Origin: an uncultured Flavobacterium sp.
Lineage (GTDB): Bacteria; Bacteroidota; Bacteroidia; Flavobacteriales; Flavobacteriaceae
Reading direction: 5' to 3'
Length of the DNA stretch: 19,605 nucleotides
Assembly: GCA_934636265.1 (NCBI GenBank)
Contig: CAKUAD010000025.1
Location: forward strand, 1 to 19,605
Below, in pieces: positions 1 through 6,631 of this stretch. The notes beneath the pieces were generated by a model. It had not been told where the DNA came from, searched no databases, and saw only the letters and a program-made list of their open reading frames with translations. Position 1 is the stretch's first letter. Each line of letters opens with the position of its first letter. Both the position numbers and the translations under genes were made by a program.

Positions 1-36
1 TTTCTTGCCTTTGTGACGGAACATTTCTTAAGGGGG

Positions 37-465
37 CTAGATGTCTTTGATATAATCTTCAAATTCATAAAAAAACAACTCGAACTGCGTCATATTTTGA
101 GCAAAAAAGTCAAAAATAGTTGGCCAGTGTGCGCGGTTGTTTATGCTGAAACCGTTGAATTCCACCCAAACTTTACTGATCACCTTGTTTTCCAGATAAA
201 CGTCTTTTTCGAGTAACGCGTCGGGGAGATAATCTTGTTTGAGCAGTGTTTGAAGCGACAGCATCTTGTCAAAATAGGCGTACCGGCGGTCGTCGTCGCG
301 TGATTCAATCGTTAGCATTACCTGCGCCTGTTTTCCTTGCGCATGGAATTTGAGTGAAACATCCTTGATTTTTGTGTCGTAAAGCAACCACTTTTGCGGA
401 TAGGCATCGGCAAACGCGGTCCAGAATTCGCGCTTGAGCTGTTGCATTTCGGCTTTGCTGTACAT
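37..465 (-). CDS. DUF4268 family protein
   Basis: A 142-residue soluble protein rich in aromatic and charged residues, with no signal peptide or membrane segment. The N-terminal MYSKAEMQQLKREFWTAF and the C-terminal run of Phe, Tyr and acidic residues (FFAQNMTQFELFFYEFEDY) resemble the short DUF4268 proteins found as single genes in many Bacteroidota. No biochemical function is known to me for these short forms; longer DUF4268 proteins can carry nuclease-like regions, but I see no nuclease motif here. The start is the ATG 53 nt from the divergent NUDIX ATG, so the two share a compact intergenic region. Identification is by recalled family pattern only; that this is a real coding gene is more certain than the family name. 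Confidence 0.75.
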   Translation of the reverse strand: MYSKAEMQQLKREFWTAFADAYPQKWLLYDTKIKDVSLKFHAQGKQAQVMLTIESRDDDRRYAYFDKMLSLQTLLKQDYLPDALLEKDVYLENKVISKVWVEFNGFSINNRAHWPTIFDFFAQNMTQFELFFYEFEDYIKDI

Positions 466-483
466 AGTTGTAGCGGGCGTTTG

Positions 484-514
484 TTGCGTGGCCGGATAAG
501 TTGAAGTACCTTTA
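484..514 (+). promoter_or_regulatory. Bacteroidetes-type promoter of the NUDIX-plsC operon
   Basis: GTTG at 483-486, a 20-nt spacer, then TACCTTTA at 507-514, matching the TTG / TAnnTTTG consensus with one mismatch. The -7 box ends only 4 nt before the ATG at 519. That fixes 519 rather than the in-frame TTG at 501 as the start, and implies a leaderless or nearly leaderless mRNA. Confidence 0.55.
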
Positions 515-518
515 CACT

Positions 519-1175
519 ATGGAGTTCGAGAATTTCCTAAGCCTGATTCCAAAGATAAAAAACCTTTCGCTACCGGGCGAGGATGCGCACGCTAAAATGG
601 CGCCGCCTGAACGTGCAGATTTGATCCGCAACATCGATTGGGCAACATTAAACCCTCGCAGGGCAGCTGTTTTGATGTTGGTTTATCCCAATAACGGAAT
701 CGCCAGCCTTGCCTTAATCCAGCGAAATGAATACAAAGGCGTCCACTCCTCACAAATAGCATTTCCGGGCGGGAAAATTGAACCTGCCGATCCATCGCCT
801 CTGCACACCGCCATTCGCGAAACCCACGAGGAAATTGGTGTCGCACCCAGTGAGGTAGTGGTTGCGCGCCCATTTAGCAGGGTTTACATTCCGCCGAGTA
901 ATTTTGAGGTGTCGCCTTTTTTGGCCTATGTCGAATATGCTCCGGTTTTTGATCCGGATCCGCGCGAGGTGGCTCAAATCGTTTCCTTTGGTTTTGATGC
1001 ATTTTTAGATGATTCAAACATCGTCATCAACCAAATGGCCACGTCGTACTCCCAAAGGGTTGATGTTCCAGCTTTTAGAGCGGGCGATAAAATTATTTGG
1101 GGAGCCACCGCAATGATGCTCAGCGAGTTGAAAGAAGTTGTAAAAACAGCCGCTCAGCCCGGCTTGATTTTGTAA
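519..1175 (+). CDS. NUDIX hydrolase, CoA pyrophosphatase type
   Basis: A 218-residue NUDIX protein. The core is AFPGGKIEPADPSPL followed by REtHEEIGV (R100, E101, E104, E105), the Mg-binding Nudix helix. Immediately upstream, LALIQRNEYKGVHSSQI matches the extra motif of the CoA pyrophosphatase subfamily (E. coli NudL, yeast Pcd1), which cleaves CoA to 4'-phosphopantetheine and 3',5'-ADP. The Nudix loop carries one or two extra residues (EPADPS), as is usual in this subfamily. An in-frame TTG at 501 would add six residues but lies within the promoter, so the ATG at 519 is chosen. The downstream acyltransferase begins 13 nt after the stop, so the two are probably co-transcribed. CoA specificity is inferred from the subfamily motif. 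Confidence 0.88.
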   Translation: MEFENFLSLIPKIKNLSLPGEDAHAKMAPPERADLIRNIDWATLNPRRAAVLMLVYPNNGIASLALIQRNEYKGVHSSQIAFPGGKIEPADPSPLHTAIRETHEEIGVAPSEVVVARPFSRVYIPPSNFEVSPFLAYVEYAPVFDPDPREVAQIVSFGFDAFLDDSNIVINQMATSYSQRVDVPAFRAGDKIIWGATAMMLSELKEVVKTAAQPGLIL

Positions 1176-1188
1176 ATTTGTTCCCTGT

Positions 1189-1995
1189 ATGGGCTTATTT
1201 AAACGCAACCCGTTCGGGCATATTCTTTTTTTAAAAAGGTGGATGATTCTGGGCTTTGGAATCCTTACGCACCGCAGGTATCGCGGATTTAACGAACTTC
1301 AGATTGACGGTTCCGAAATCATTCGCGATTTGCCTGAAACCAATGTACTTTTTATCGCCAACCACCAAACGTATTTTGCCGATGTTGTGGCGATGTTCCA
1401 CGTGTTCAACGCCAGTTTGAAAGGCCGTGTCGACAACATCAGGAATGTAGGCGGATATTTGTGGAAACCAAAACTCAACATTTATTACGTGGCGGCCAAG
1501 GAAACCATGCGCGAGGGTCTGTTACCCAAAATTTTGGCTTATGCGGGCGCCATTACCGTCGAGCGTACATGGCGGGAAAAAGGGAAGGACATTCAGCGCG
1601 AAGTTAATTTAAATGATACCGAGAACATCAAGGTTGCATTGAACGACGGATGGGTCATCACGTTTCCGCAAGGCACCACCAAAAGCTTTAAACCGGTCCG
1701 TAAAGGAACCGCACACATTATCCTTCAGCATCGGCCGATTGTCGTGCCCATCGTAATCGACGGCTTTCGCAGGTCGTTTGACAAAAAAGGCCTCCGTCCC
1801 AAGAAAAAAGGGATCTTGCAATCGTTCATCATCAAGCCACCGCTGGAAATCGATTACGATAACGATACGGTAGAACAAGTGGTCGAAAAAATCGAATACG
1901 CCATCGAACAACACCCGTCATTCCTTAAAGTGATTCCTGCCGAAGAGCGCGAAGCAGCTGAGAAACTCAATGAAAAAAGGCGGTGGGATTACTGA
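1189..1995 (+). CDS. 1-acylglycerol-3-phosphate acyltransferase (PlsC-like)
   Basis: A 268-residue glycerophospholipid acyltransferase that would acylate lysophosphatidate at the inner face of the membrane. A weakly hydrophobic N-terminus (about residues 11-27) is followed by motif I NHQTYFAD (N58, H59, D65), motif II around GAITVERTWREKG, motif III FPQGT (159-163) and motif IV VVPIVIDGF. Two departures from the textbook pattern are visible. The catalytic pair is spaced H-x5-D instead of H-x4-D, and motif III has Gln where most enzymes have Glu (FPEGT). Some Bacteroidota relatives seem to share this form, so it may define a subfamily rather than a defect. The 3' end overlaps the end of the convergent TraB/GumN gene by 7 nt, leaving no space for a terminator. 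Confidence 0.85.
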   Translation: MGLFKRNPFGHILFLKRWMILGFGILTHRRYRGFNELQIDGSEIIRDLPETNVLFIANHQTYFADVVAMFHVFNASLKGRVDNIRNVGGYLWKPKLNIYYVAAKETMREGLLPKILAYAGAITVERTWREKGKDIQREVNLNDTENIKVALNDGWVITFPQGTTKSFKPVRKGTAHIILQHRPIVVPIVIDGFRRSFDKKGLRPKKKGILQSFIIKPPLEIDYDNDTVEQVVEKIEYAIEQHPSFLKVIPAEEREAAEKLNEKRRWDY

Positions 1996-2843
1996 TTCCC
2001 CACAACTTCAACCACATAACCCGCCTTGCGCAGCAAATTGATGACGCCATTGGGTCCGCCCAGGTGAGCCGCGCCGACTGCAAAAAATGAAGGCTGCTTT
2101 TGGAGCTGGGTTTCGATGACCGGAATCCAGGATTTGTTTCGTTTGTCGAGCAGCACATCGTCGTATTCAGAAGTAAGTTTGTTTTGCGATTCGGTGGCGA
2201 GTTTATACATCAATTCAACGTCCTGTGTGGCATAGGATTCGTAAAGTTTGGCGGTTTCGGCCTTATCGTTTACAAAATCGTTTTTGACTGATTTGATCAG
2301 TTCTTCCAGTTGCACCTCATACGGAATGGCGTCAAAAATGGCGAGCTGATCCGTAACGGTTTCCAGTCCGAGGATTTCCTTTTGGCTTTGCGCACTCAAT
2401 TTCATCAGTTCCTGCTCGACCGACTGCATAGGGCATTCAATCATTTTTGGGTAAAACATAGCCGAAATCATAAACGGCTTTACCGTATTGACCAGCACGG
2501 CCGACATCCCAAGATTGCGCTTCATATAATTGTCCAAAAGCTTGAAATCTCCTTCTGACAACAGACTTTTAAGCGTTTTTCCGCCCGACATTCGCATGTG
2601 TTGCATCATCGTCATCTGCAGCGCTGGGTCGTCCATGTCGAGCTCCAGAAAGAGCTTTTCAGTTTCCGACAGTGCTTTTTTAGTGGCCTCGGCTAAACTG
2701 GCGTCGCACGTGATGTGAATCGTTCCGTACAGATAGGACGGTTTTTCAAACTTGGGTGATGTGATTTTCCACAAAAGGCCTTTCGGTTGGGCCGATGCCA
2801 TCAGTCCCAGGAATGACAGGCATAAAATCAATAATTTTTTCAT
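1989..2843 (-). CDS. TraB/GumN family protein, exported
   Basis: A 284-residue protein with a clear signal peptide (MKKLLILCLSFLGLMASA, cleavage likely before Gln19), so it acts outside the cytoplasm. Family hallmarks are the N-terminal YLYGTIHI (residues 38-44) with its conserved His, the LFLELDMDD segment, and the C-terminal FFAVGAAHLGGPNGVINLL, the second Gly-x-x-His motif of TraB/PrgY/GumN proteins. These belong to a predicted metal-dependent hydrolase fold (EreA/ChaN-like) with erythromycin esterase relatives; the substrate is unknown. The start ATG overlaps the stop of the membrane protein upstream by one base (TGATG), so translation is likely coupled. It is the third gene of the sigma-factor operon and a possible target or effector of that regulon. 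Confidence 0.87.
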   Translation of the reverse strand: MKKLLILCLSFLGLMASAQPKGLLWKITSPKFEKPSYLYGTIHITCDASLAEATKKALSETEKLFLELDMDDPALQMTMMQHMRMSGGKTLKSLLSEGDFKLLDNYMKRNLGMSAVLVNTVKPFMISAMFYPKMIECPMQSVEQELMKLSAQSQKEILGLETVTDQLAIFDAIPYEVQLEELIKSVKNDFVNDKAETAKLYESYATQDVELMYKLATESQNKLTSEYDDVLLDKRNKSWIPVIETQLQKQPSFFAVGAAHLGGPNGVINLLRKAGYVVEVVGNQ

Positions 2844-3478
2844 CAGTCAAAATCAATTTTTTTCAGTTCGCGATAATTTGCCAAAAGCCGGCGCATCAAG
2901 GTACCGTAAATCAGGCGGTAAATTACCCAAACCAATCCAACGGACAAGCACAACACCACAAAAAGAAGGGCAACGGTTTTGGTGAGCGCCCAGTTGTCGT
3001 GGGTAATGACGTCTTTTAGTCCTGCCACCTGCGGGCTGCAAACAATTGCGATGACAAAGCCCACCGCCATGCTCAGTCCAATCATCGCCAAGTTGTACCA
3101 GACATAATATTGCACGGTACGGCGGGTACGCAAAATGTCTTTCATCAGCGTGCGGGTGTCGGCGATCGTGGAGATCTGTACGTAGTTTCTGTAGAATAGG
3201 TAAATAAAGCCAATCACTACGGCGTAGTTGACATACGTCAGTACCGACAATCCAATCCGGAACGCCTCATTGTCCATGCCATCGAGGTATTCATCGGTTC
3301 CCGCGACCATGCCAATGGCGGTCCAGAAAACAAGCTCCACAATACTGATGATCAATATCCATCTCACCAACGACGACGAACTTTTGTGTATCATCTTATA
3401 AATATCCGGCTCGGATACCTGCTCAAACGCATTTTCCCGCCGCTTCCAGTCTTTTTTTAACAAATCCAGTTCTTCCAT
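2843..3478 (-). CDS. four-helix membrane protein coupled to ECF sigma factor
   Basis: A 211-residue integral membrane protein. A charged N-terminal cytoplasmic segment (MEELDLLKKDWKRRENAF, about 1-36) precedes four hydrophobic segments near residues 38-60, 75-97, 123-147 and 165-192, ending in a basic tail. It starts 2 nt after the ECF sigma stop and overlaps the TraB gene by one base. Position and topology fit a regulator of the sigma factor: many ECF anti-sigma factors are membrane proteins encoded directly downstream. However, I see no zinc anti-sigma (HxxxCxxC) motif. Flavobacterial homologues are often labelled beta-carotene 15,15'-monooxygenase, a name the sequence does not support. The anti-sigma role is an inference from gene order. 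Confidence 0.7.
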   Translation of the reverse strand: MEELDLLKKDWKRRENAFEQVSEPDIYKMIHKSSSSLVRWILIISIVELVFWTAIGMVAGTDEYLDGMDNEAFRIGLSVLTYVNYAVVIGFIYLFYRNYVQISTIADTRTLMKDILRTRRTVQYYVWYNLAMIGLSMAVGFVIAIVCSPQVAGLKDVITHDNWALTKTVALLFVVLCLSVGLVWVIYRLIYGTLMRRLLANYRELKKIDFD

Positions 3479-3480
3479 AG

Positions 3481-3975
3481 CTACGGATTCAAAATTTTTC
3501 TCAATTTTCCTTTGATGCGATTCATTTTTACCCTTGCATTAACCTCGGTGATGCCCAGGGTTTCTGAAATTTCGGCGTAATCCTTGTCTTCCAAATACAT
3601 GAAAACCAGCGCCTTTTCAATGTCATTAAGCTGATAGACGGCCTGGTAGAGCAATTTGATCTGTTCCTCTTCCTCATAATTGTAATCCTCCTGTCTGATA
3701 AAAGTGCGTTCGGCTTCAAACGATTGTGTCGCCACCGACCGCGTGCTTTTGCGGTAAAGGGTAATGGCCGTATTAAGCGCCACCCGATACGCCCAGGTTG
3801 AAAATTTTGAATCGCCTCTAAACTTGGGATACGCCTTCCAAAGTTGGATGGTAATTTCCTGAAACAGGTCTTTGTGGGCATCCTCGCCCCGGGTGTAAAG
3901 CCTGCAGATCTTGTGAATGATGTTCTGATTCTGCTTGAGCTGTTTTACAAATGACTGTTCGAGTTCGTCGCTCAT
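3481..3975 (-). CDS. RNA polymerase ECF-type sigma-70 factor
   Basis: A 164-residue ECF sigma factor. Region 2 spans about residues 15-80, with DLFQEITIQLWKAYPKFRG followed by KFSTWAYRVALNTAITLYRK (core binding and -10 recognition). An acidic linker (EDYNYEEEEQ) leads to region 4 at about 105-162, with LNDIEKALVFMYLEDKDYAE and the helix-turn-helix ISETLGITEVNARVKMNRIKGKL. Regions 1 and 3 are absent, as expected for the ECF group. It heads a tight operon with the membrane protein (2-nt gap) and the TraB/GumN protein, the usual sigma/regulator arrangement. The inducing signal and target promoters cannot be read from this window, and I found no convincing promoter immediately upstream. Confidence 0.93.
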   Translation of the reverse strand: MSDELEQSFVKQLKQNQNIIHKICRLYTRGEDAHKDLFQEITIQLWKAYPKFRGDSKFSTWAYRVALNTAITLYRKSTRSVATQSFEAERTFIRQEDYNYEEEEQIKLLYQAVYQLNDIEKALVFMYLEDKDYAEISETLGITEVNARVKMNRIKGKLRKILNP

Positions 3976-4037
3976 GCCGGGTTAGTATGTCTCGTGAGGA
4001 TTTGGTTACAATATAGCAAAGATTTTTGCCAGACGGT

Positions 4038-4427
4038 TCAAACCGCGATTGATTCCAGGTGCGCGTCGATTTTACCCATGGCGATTTTGCGATGCGAAAG
4101 ACCCCATGAAACCATGACGTCCAAAACTTCCTTGAACGATTCGCCCGACGGTGTAAGCTGATACTCCACGGTCACCGGTGTGGTGTCGAGCACTGTGCGG
4201 GATACGATTCCGTTTGCCTCAAGGTCTTTGAGTTCCTTTGACAGCATTCTGGGCGTAATCTTGGGAATCTCCCGCTCCATTTCCTTAAATCGCTTTTTAC
4301 CGTACATCAGACATCCCAAAATTGGGAGTTTCCATTTGCCGCTCATCACATTCATCGTATCGTTCACCGCCAAAACATACGTCGCCGAACATCTACGCAC
4401 TTTATCCAATTGAATCGTATCGCACAT
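4038..4427 (-). CDS. HxlR-family winged-helix transcriptional regulator
   Basis: A 129-residue HxlR/MarR-like regulator. The family signature runs MSGKWKLPILGCLMYGKKRF, then KITPRMLSKELKDLEANGIV (recognition helix), then VEYQLTPSGESFKEVLDVMVSWG (wing and dimer helix). Two N-terminal cysteines, Cys2 and Cys13, are present. In HxlR members such as YodB and HypR an N-terminal Cys senses quinones, diamide or hypochlorite, and their targets include nitroreductases. The gene is divergent from a nitroreductase across a 220-nt region that contains nested dyads, which makes a local repressor role very plausible. Redox sensing through Cys13 is an inference. Confidence 0.92.
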   Translation of the reverse strand: MCDTIQLDKVRRCSATYVLAVNDTMNVMSGKWKLPILGCLMYGKKRFKEMEREIPKITPRMLSKELKDLEANGIVSRTVLDTTPVTVEYQLTPSGESFKEVLDVMVSWGLSHRKIAMGKIDAHLESIAV

Positions 4428-4443
4428 AATCTCTCGCTTTATC

Positions 4444-4496
4444 GCTATACTCCGGCATACTGATATACTTTAGTATAGTACTTACTTTTGTATAGC
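4444..4496 (+). promoter_or_regulatory. HxlR operator candidate overlapping nitroreductase promoter
   Basis: An outer perfect inverted repeat, GCTATAC (4444-4450) and GTATAGC (4490-4496), encloses an inner perfect palindrome TATACTTTAGTATA (4464-4477). The plus-strand -7 box TACTTTTG lies at 4483-4490, so the inner palindrome falls in the spacer region and the right outer arm touches the -7 box. Binding there would block RNA polymerase. On the minus strand, TTTG and TATACTAA with an 18-nt spacer could serve the regulator gene. Assignment to the adjacent HxlR protein is inferred from position. Confidence 0.6.
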
Positions 4497-4647
4497 AAAC
4501 ATACAATATTTTTGTAAGCGAAAAAAGTTAGAAATTTAAAGTTAAATATTTAAAAGAGTAAACTTCATCTAACCCAGGGCGCTGTCAACCCGGTTAAACC
4601 TCCTAGCACACATAATCTTATATTAATTATTTAATCATAGAGAAAGT

Positions 4648-5280
4648 ATGACCTTACTCGAAGCTCTCAATTGGCGTTACGCGACCAAAAAAATGAACGG
4701 CCAACCTGTGCCGCAGGAAAAAGTAGATCAAATACTAAAGGCGGCGATGTTGGCGCCCACTTCATCCGGACTTCAGCCGTTTCGCATCCTCGTTATCACC
4801 AACCAAAAGTTAAAGGAGCAAATCCGTGAGTTGGCTTATAACCAGTCACAAGTAACCGACGGTTCGCATTTGCTGGTATTTGCGGCCTGGGACAATTATA
4901 CGAAAGAGCGCATTTCAGATGTTTTTGCATACACGGCCAAAGTACGCCAACTTCCCGCTGATACTTTTGAAGATTATAAACAGCGGTTGTTCAGCATCTA
5001 TCTTGACCGGCCGGCGCAGGTTAATTTCGAGCACGCCGCCCGTCAGGCGTACATCGGTTTTGGGATGGCCATCGCCGCCGCCGCCAATCTTAAAGTCGAT
5101 GCAACGCCGATGGAGGGTTTTGACAACGAAAAGCTGGACACACTGCTCGGCCTGAAATCGCAAGGCTTAAAGAGCGTTACACTATTGCCGTTGGGCTATC
5201 GCGACGAATCACAGGATTGGCTTGTCAACCAAAAAAAGGTACGCGTTCCTAAAGAAGAATTCGTGATAACAATCAATTAA
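4648..5280 (+). CDS. NAD(P)H-dependent nitroreductase family oxidoreductase
   Basis: A 210-residue FMN-dependent nitroreductase of the NfsB type. FMN-binding features are RYATKKMNGQPV near the N-terminus (R10), APTSSGLQPFRILV (about 36-49), and the C-terminal LLPLGYRDESQDWL followed by KKVRVPKEEF. QAYIGFGMAIAAAANLKVDATPMEGF is the family's central helix and loop. The length matches the 210-220 residues usual for the family. Enzymes of this kind reduce nitroaromatics and quinones using NAD(P)H. Control by the divergent HxlR regulator is likely, because the only good promoter (TACTTTTG at 4483) overlaps the inverted repeats; this gives a leader of about 150 nt. Confidence 0.93.
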   Translation: MTLLEALNWRYATKKMNGQPVPQEKVDQILKAAMLAPTSSGLQPFRILVITNQKLKEQIRELAYNQSQVTDGSHLLVFAAWDNYTKERISDVFAYTAKVRQLPADTFEDYKQRLFSIYLDRPAQVNFEHAARQAYIGFGMAIAAAANLKVDATPMEGFDNEKLDTLLGLKSQGLKSVTLLPLGYRDESQDWLVNQKKVRVPKEEFVITIN

Positions 5281-5285
5281 GTTCA

Positions 5286-5307
5286 GGCTCGGGATTCCGG
5301 GCCTTTT
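5286..5307 (+). terminator. Rho-independent terminator after the nitroreductase
   Basis: A stem of 7 bp (GGCTCGG / CCGGGCC with one G-T pair), loop GATT, then TTTT, beginning 5 nt after the nitroreductase stop codon. Confidence 0.75.
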
Positions 5308-5473
5308 CATTTGGTCGCGGGCTCGTAAGCGATCGAATGTGCCTTCCGGATTCCAACTCGGGTTTCTTGGTAAACATTATTGCAGTAATCATCCCCAAAG
5401 CCGGAGCGCGCCCAAAAGGTTAGCATTGAAATCTGAAAGAAATTAAATACTTGCCGTAGCGACTATTGGGTGG

Positions 5474-6562
5474 TCACAAAGGACGATCTTTAAAATAATG
5501 TACCATAAGATCGACAAACCGGCTGTAACTTTCAAGGCCTTCCTGTTGGTTTAGCTTTAAAAAATTGTCGTAAAACCATTTGAATCCGTCTTCGATAAAT
5601 GTTTCATGCGCCTGCCAGAACTCCCGGCTCTCGCGATAATTATCAAGGATTCCGGGGTTTATTTGTTTGATGAGTTGCTCGTAAATTTCCGGATGGCGCA
5701 CTTCCCACTGCCCAAGGCAATACACCAGCGCCGTGGCATATCCCGAGTATCGGTATTTTGCGTCCGGATGATGCGTGGCAGCCAGAAATCCGATAAAATT
5801 TGCCTCGCTCTCCGATGCGTAACCCAACTGGTGCGCCATCTCGTGACAACCAATCATGGGCAACTGATACCGCGGCCCCAGAACATTGGATTGCGCCTCG
5901 CCCGTAAAAGGGTTAAGGTAGCCGGAAAAACCCATGTAGGTTAACGGAAGGCTGAGCAAAGAGGCTTTGACACTGGGCGTTTCATAGCGCAGGAAATCAA
6001 ATTTTTGGGCCAGTTTCTCGTAACCTTTTGCATTTGATTGCAGCACTTGGTCCCAGCTTTCGTCAAAAACTACTTTACGGGTTGGGTCGCCGGTGGCTTC
6101 AAGGTGCTGTGCATTGATCTTTTGGATGAGTTTCACCGTAAAATCCATCAACTCGGCATCGGTATAGGCCAAGGTGTCAGCAGTATCGCCATAATGCTGC
6201 AAGCCAAGTTTGACACCCAGATTCTCCCGATGATAGTTAAGCCCCCAAAGAAGGTTAAAAAAAAGGTACCCAACAGATACAAATCCCACGAGTTGCAAAG
6301 CATTGTCCCGCCATTGACTTTTCCAGGTTTGACGACGCTTGATAAACCATCTTACAAGCAGTACGATCAAGATCAAATACACCACATCGCCCACCGAGAA
6401 CGGAATCCATCCGAGTAAAAACCGCCAGAACTTGGCCATGACCGGATACACACCATTGCTGTAAAACTGTTCCACAGCATGCGGGAACCACGAAAGAATC
6501 TGCAAAACAATAAGTTGCAAAATCAGCATTAGCGTCAAGTGATATTTGGGATGTGGCCGCAT
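5474..6562 (-). CDS. DUF3810 family membrane protein with HExxH motif
   Basis: A 362-residue protein. Hydrophobic segments near residues 8-26, 58-75 and 88-108 anchor it in the membrane, followed by a large C-terminal domain that carries H240-E241-M-A-H244 (in GCHEMAHQLGYASESEANF). This is a zinc-metalloprotease motif, and the acidic residues of SESEAN (251-253) could supply the third ligand. The layout matches DUF3810, a conserved Bacteroidota family of unknown substrate. Catalytic function is inferred from the HExxH motif alone. The start is supported by a perfect -7 box (TATATTTG, minus strand, 6567-6574) ending 4 nt upstream, so the transcript is probably leaderless. The gene is divergent from pepD. 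Confidence 0.87.
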   Translation of the reverse strand: MRPHPKYHLTLMLILQLIVLQILSWFPHAVEQFYSNGVYPVMAKFWRFLLGWIPFSVGDVVYLILIVLLVRWFIKRRQTWKSQWRDNALQLVGFVSVGYLFFNLLWGLNYHRENLGVKLGLQHYGDTADTLAYTDAELMDFTVKLIQKINAQHLEATGDPTRKVVFDESWDQVLQSNAKGYEKLAQKFDFLRYETPSVKASLLSLPLTYMGFSGYLNPFTGEAQSNVLGPRYQLPMIGCHEMAHQLGYASESEANFIGFLAATHHPDAKYRYSGYATALVYCLGQWEVRHPEIYEQLIKQINPGILDNYRESREFWQAHETFIEDGFKWFYDNFLKLNQQEGLESYSRFVDLMVHYFKDRPL

Positions 6563-6566
6563 ACGT

Positions 6567-6574
6567 CAAATATA
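6567..6574 (-). promoter_or_regulatory. -7 promoter box of the DUF3810 gene
   Basis: The minus strand reads TATATTTG, a perfect TAnnTTTG, 4 nt before the ATG. No convincing TTTG lies at the ideal distance, so the -33 element is uncertain. Confidence 0.5.
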
Positions 6575-6606
6575 GCAACGATTGCCATTTTTGCGCTGCA
6601 AACTTG

Positions 6607-6614
6607 TAACTTTG
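6607..6614 (+). promoter_or_regulatory. -7 promoter box of pepD
   Basis: TAACTTTG is a perfect TAnnTTTG, 17 nt before the pepD ATG. A TTG at 6582-6584 lies 22 nt upstream and could be the -33 element. Confidence 0.5.
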
Positions 6615-6631
6615 AGCGTTAATACAATGTT

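Noticed and set aside
1..36. End of a gene left of the DUF4268 stop codon
   Set aside because: Thirty-six bases are too few to support any coding call; no clear feature is visible.
2843..3478. Annotation as beta-carotene 15,15'-monooxygenase, a label common for flavobacterial homologues
   Set aside because: The protein has four plain membrane helices and none of the iron-binding His motifs of carotenoid oxygenases.
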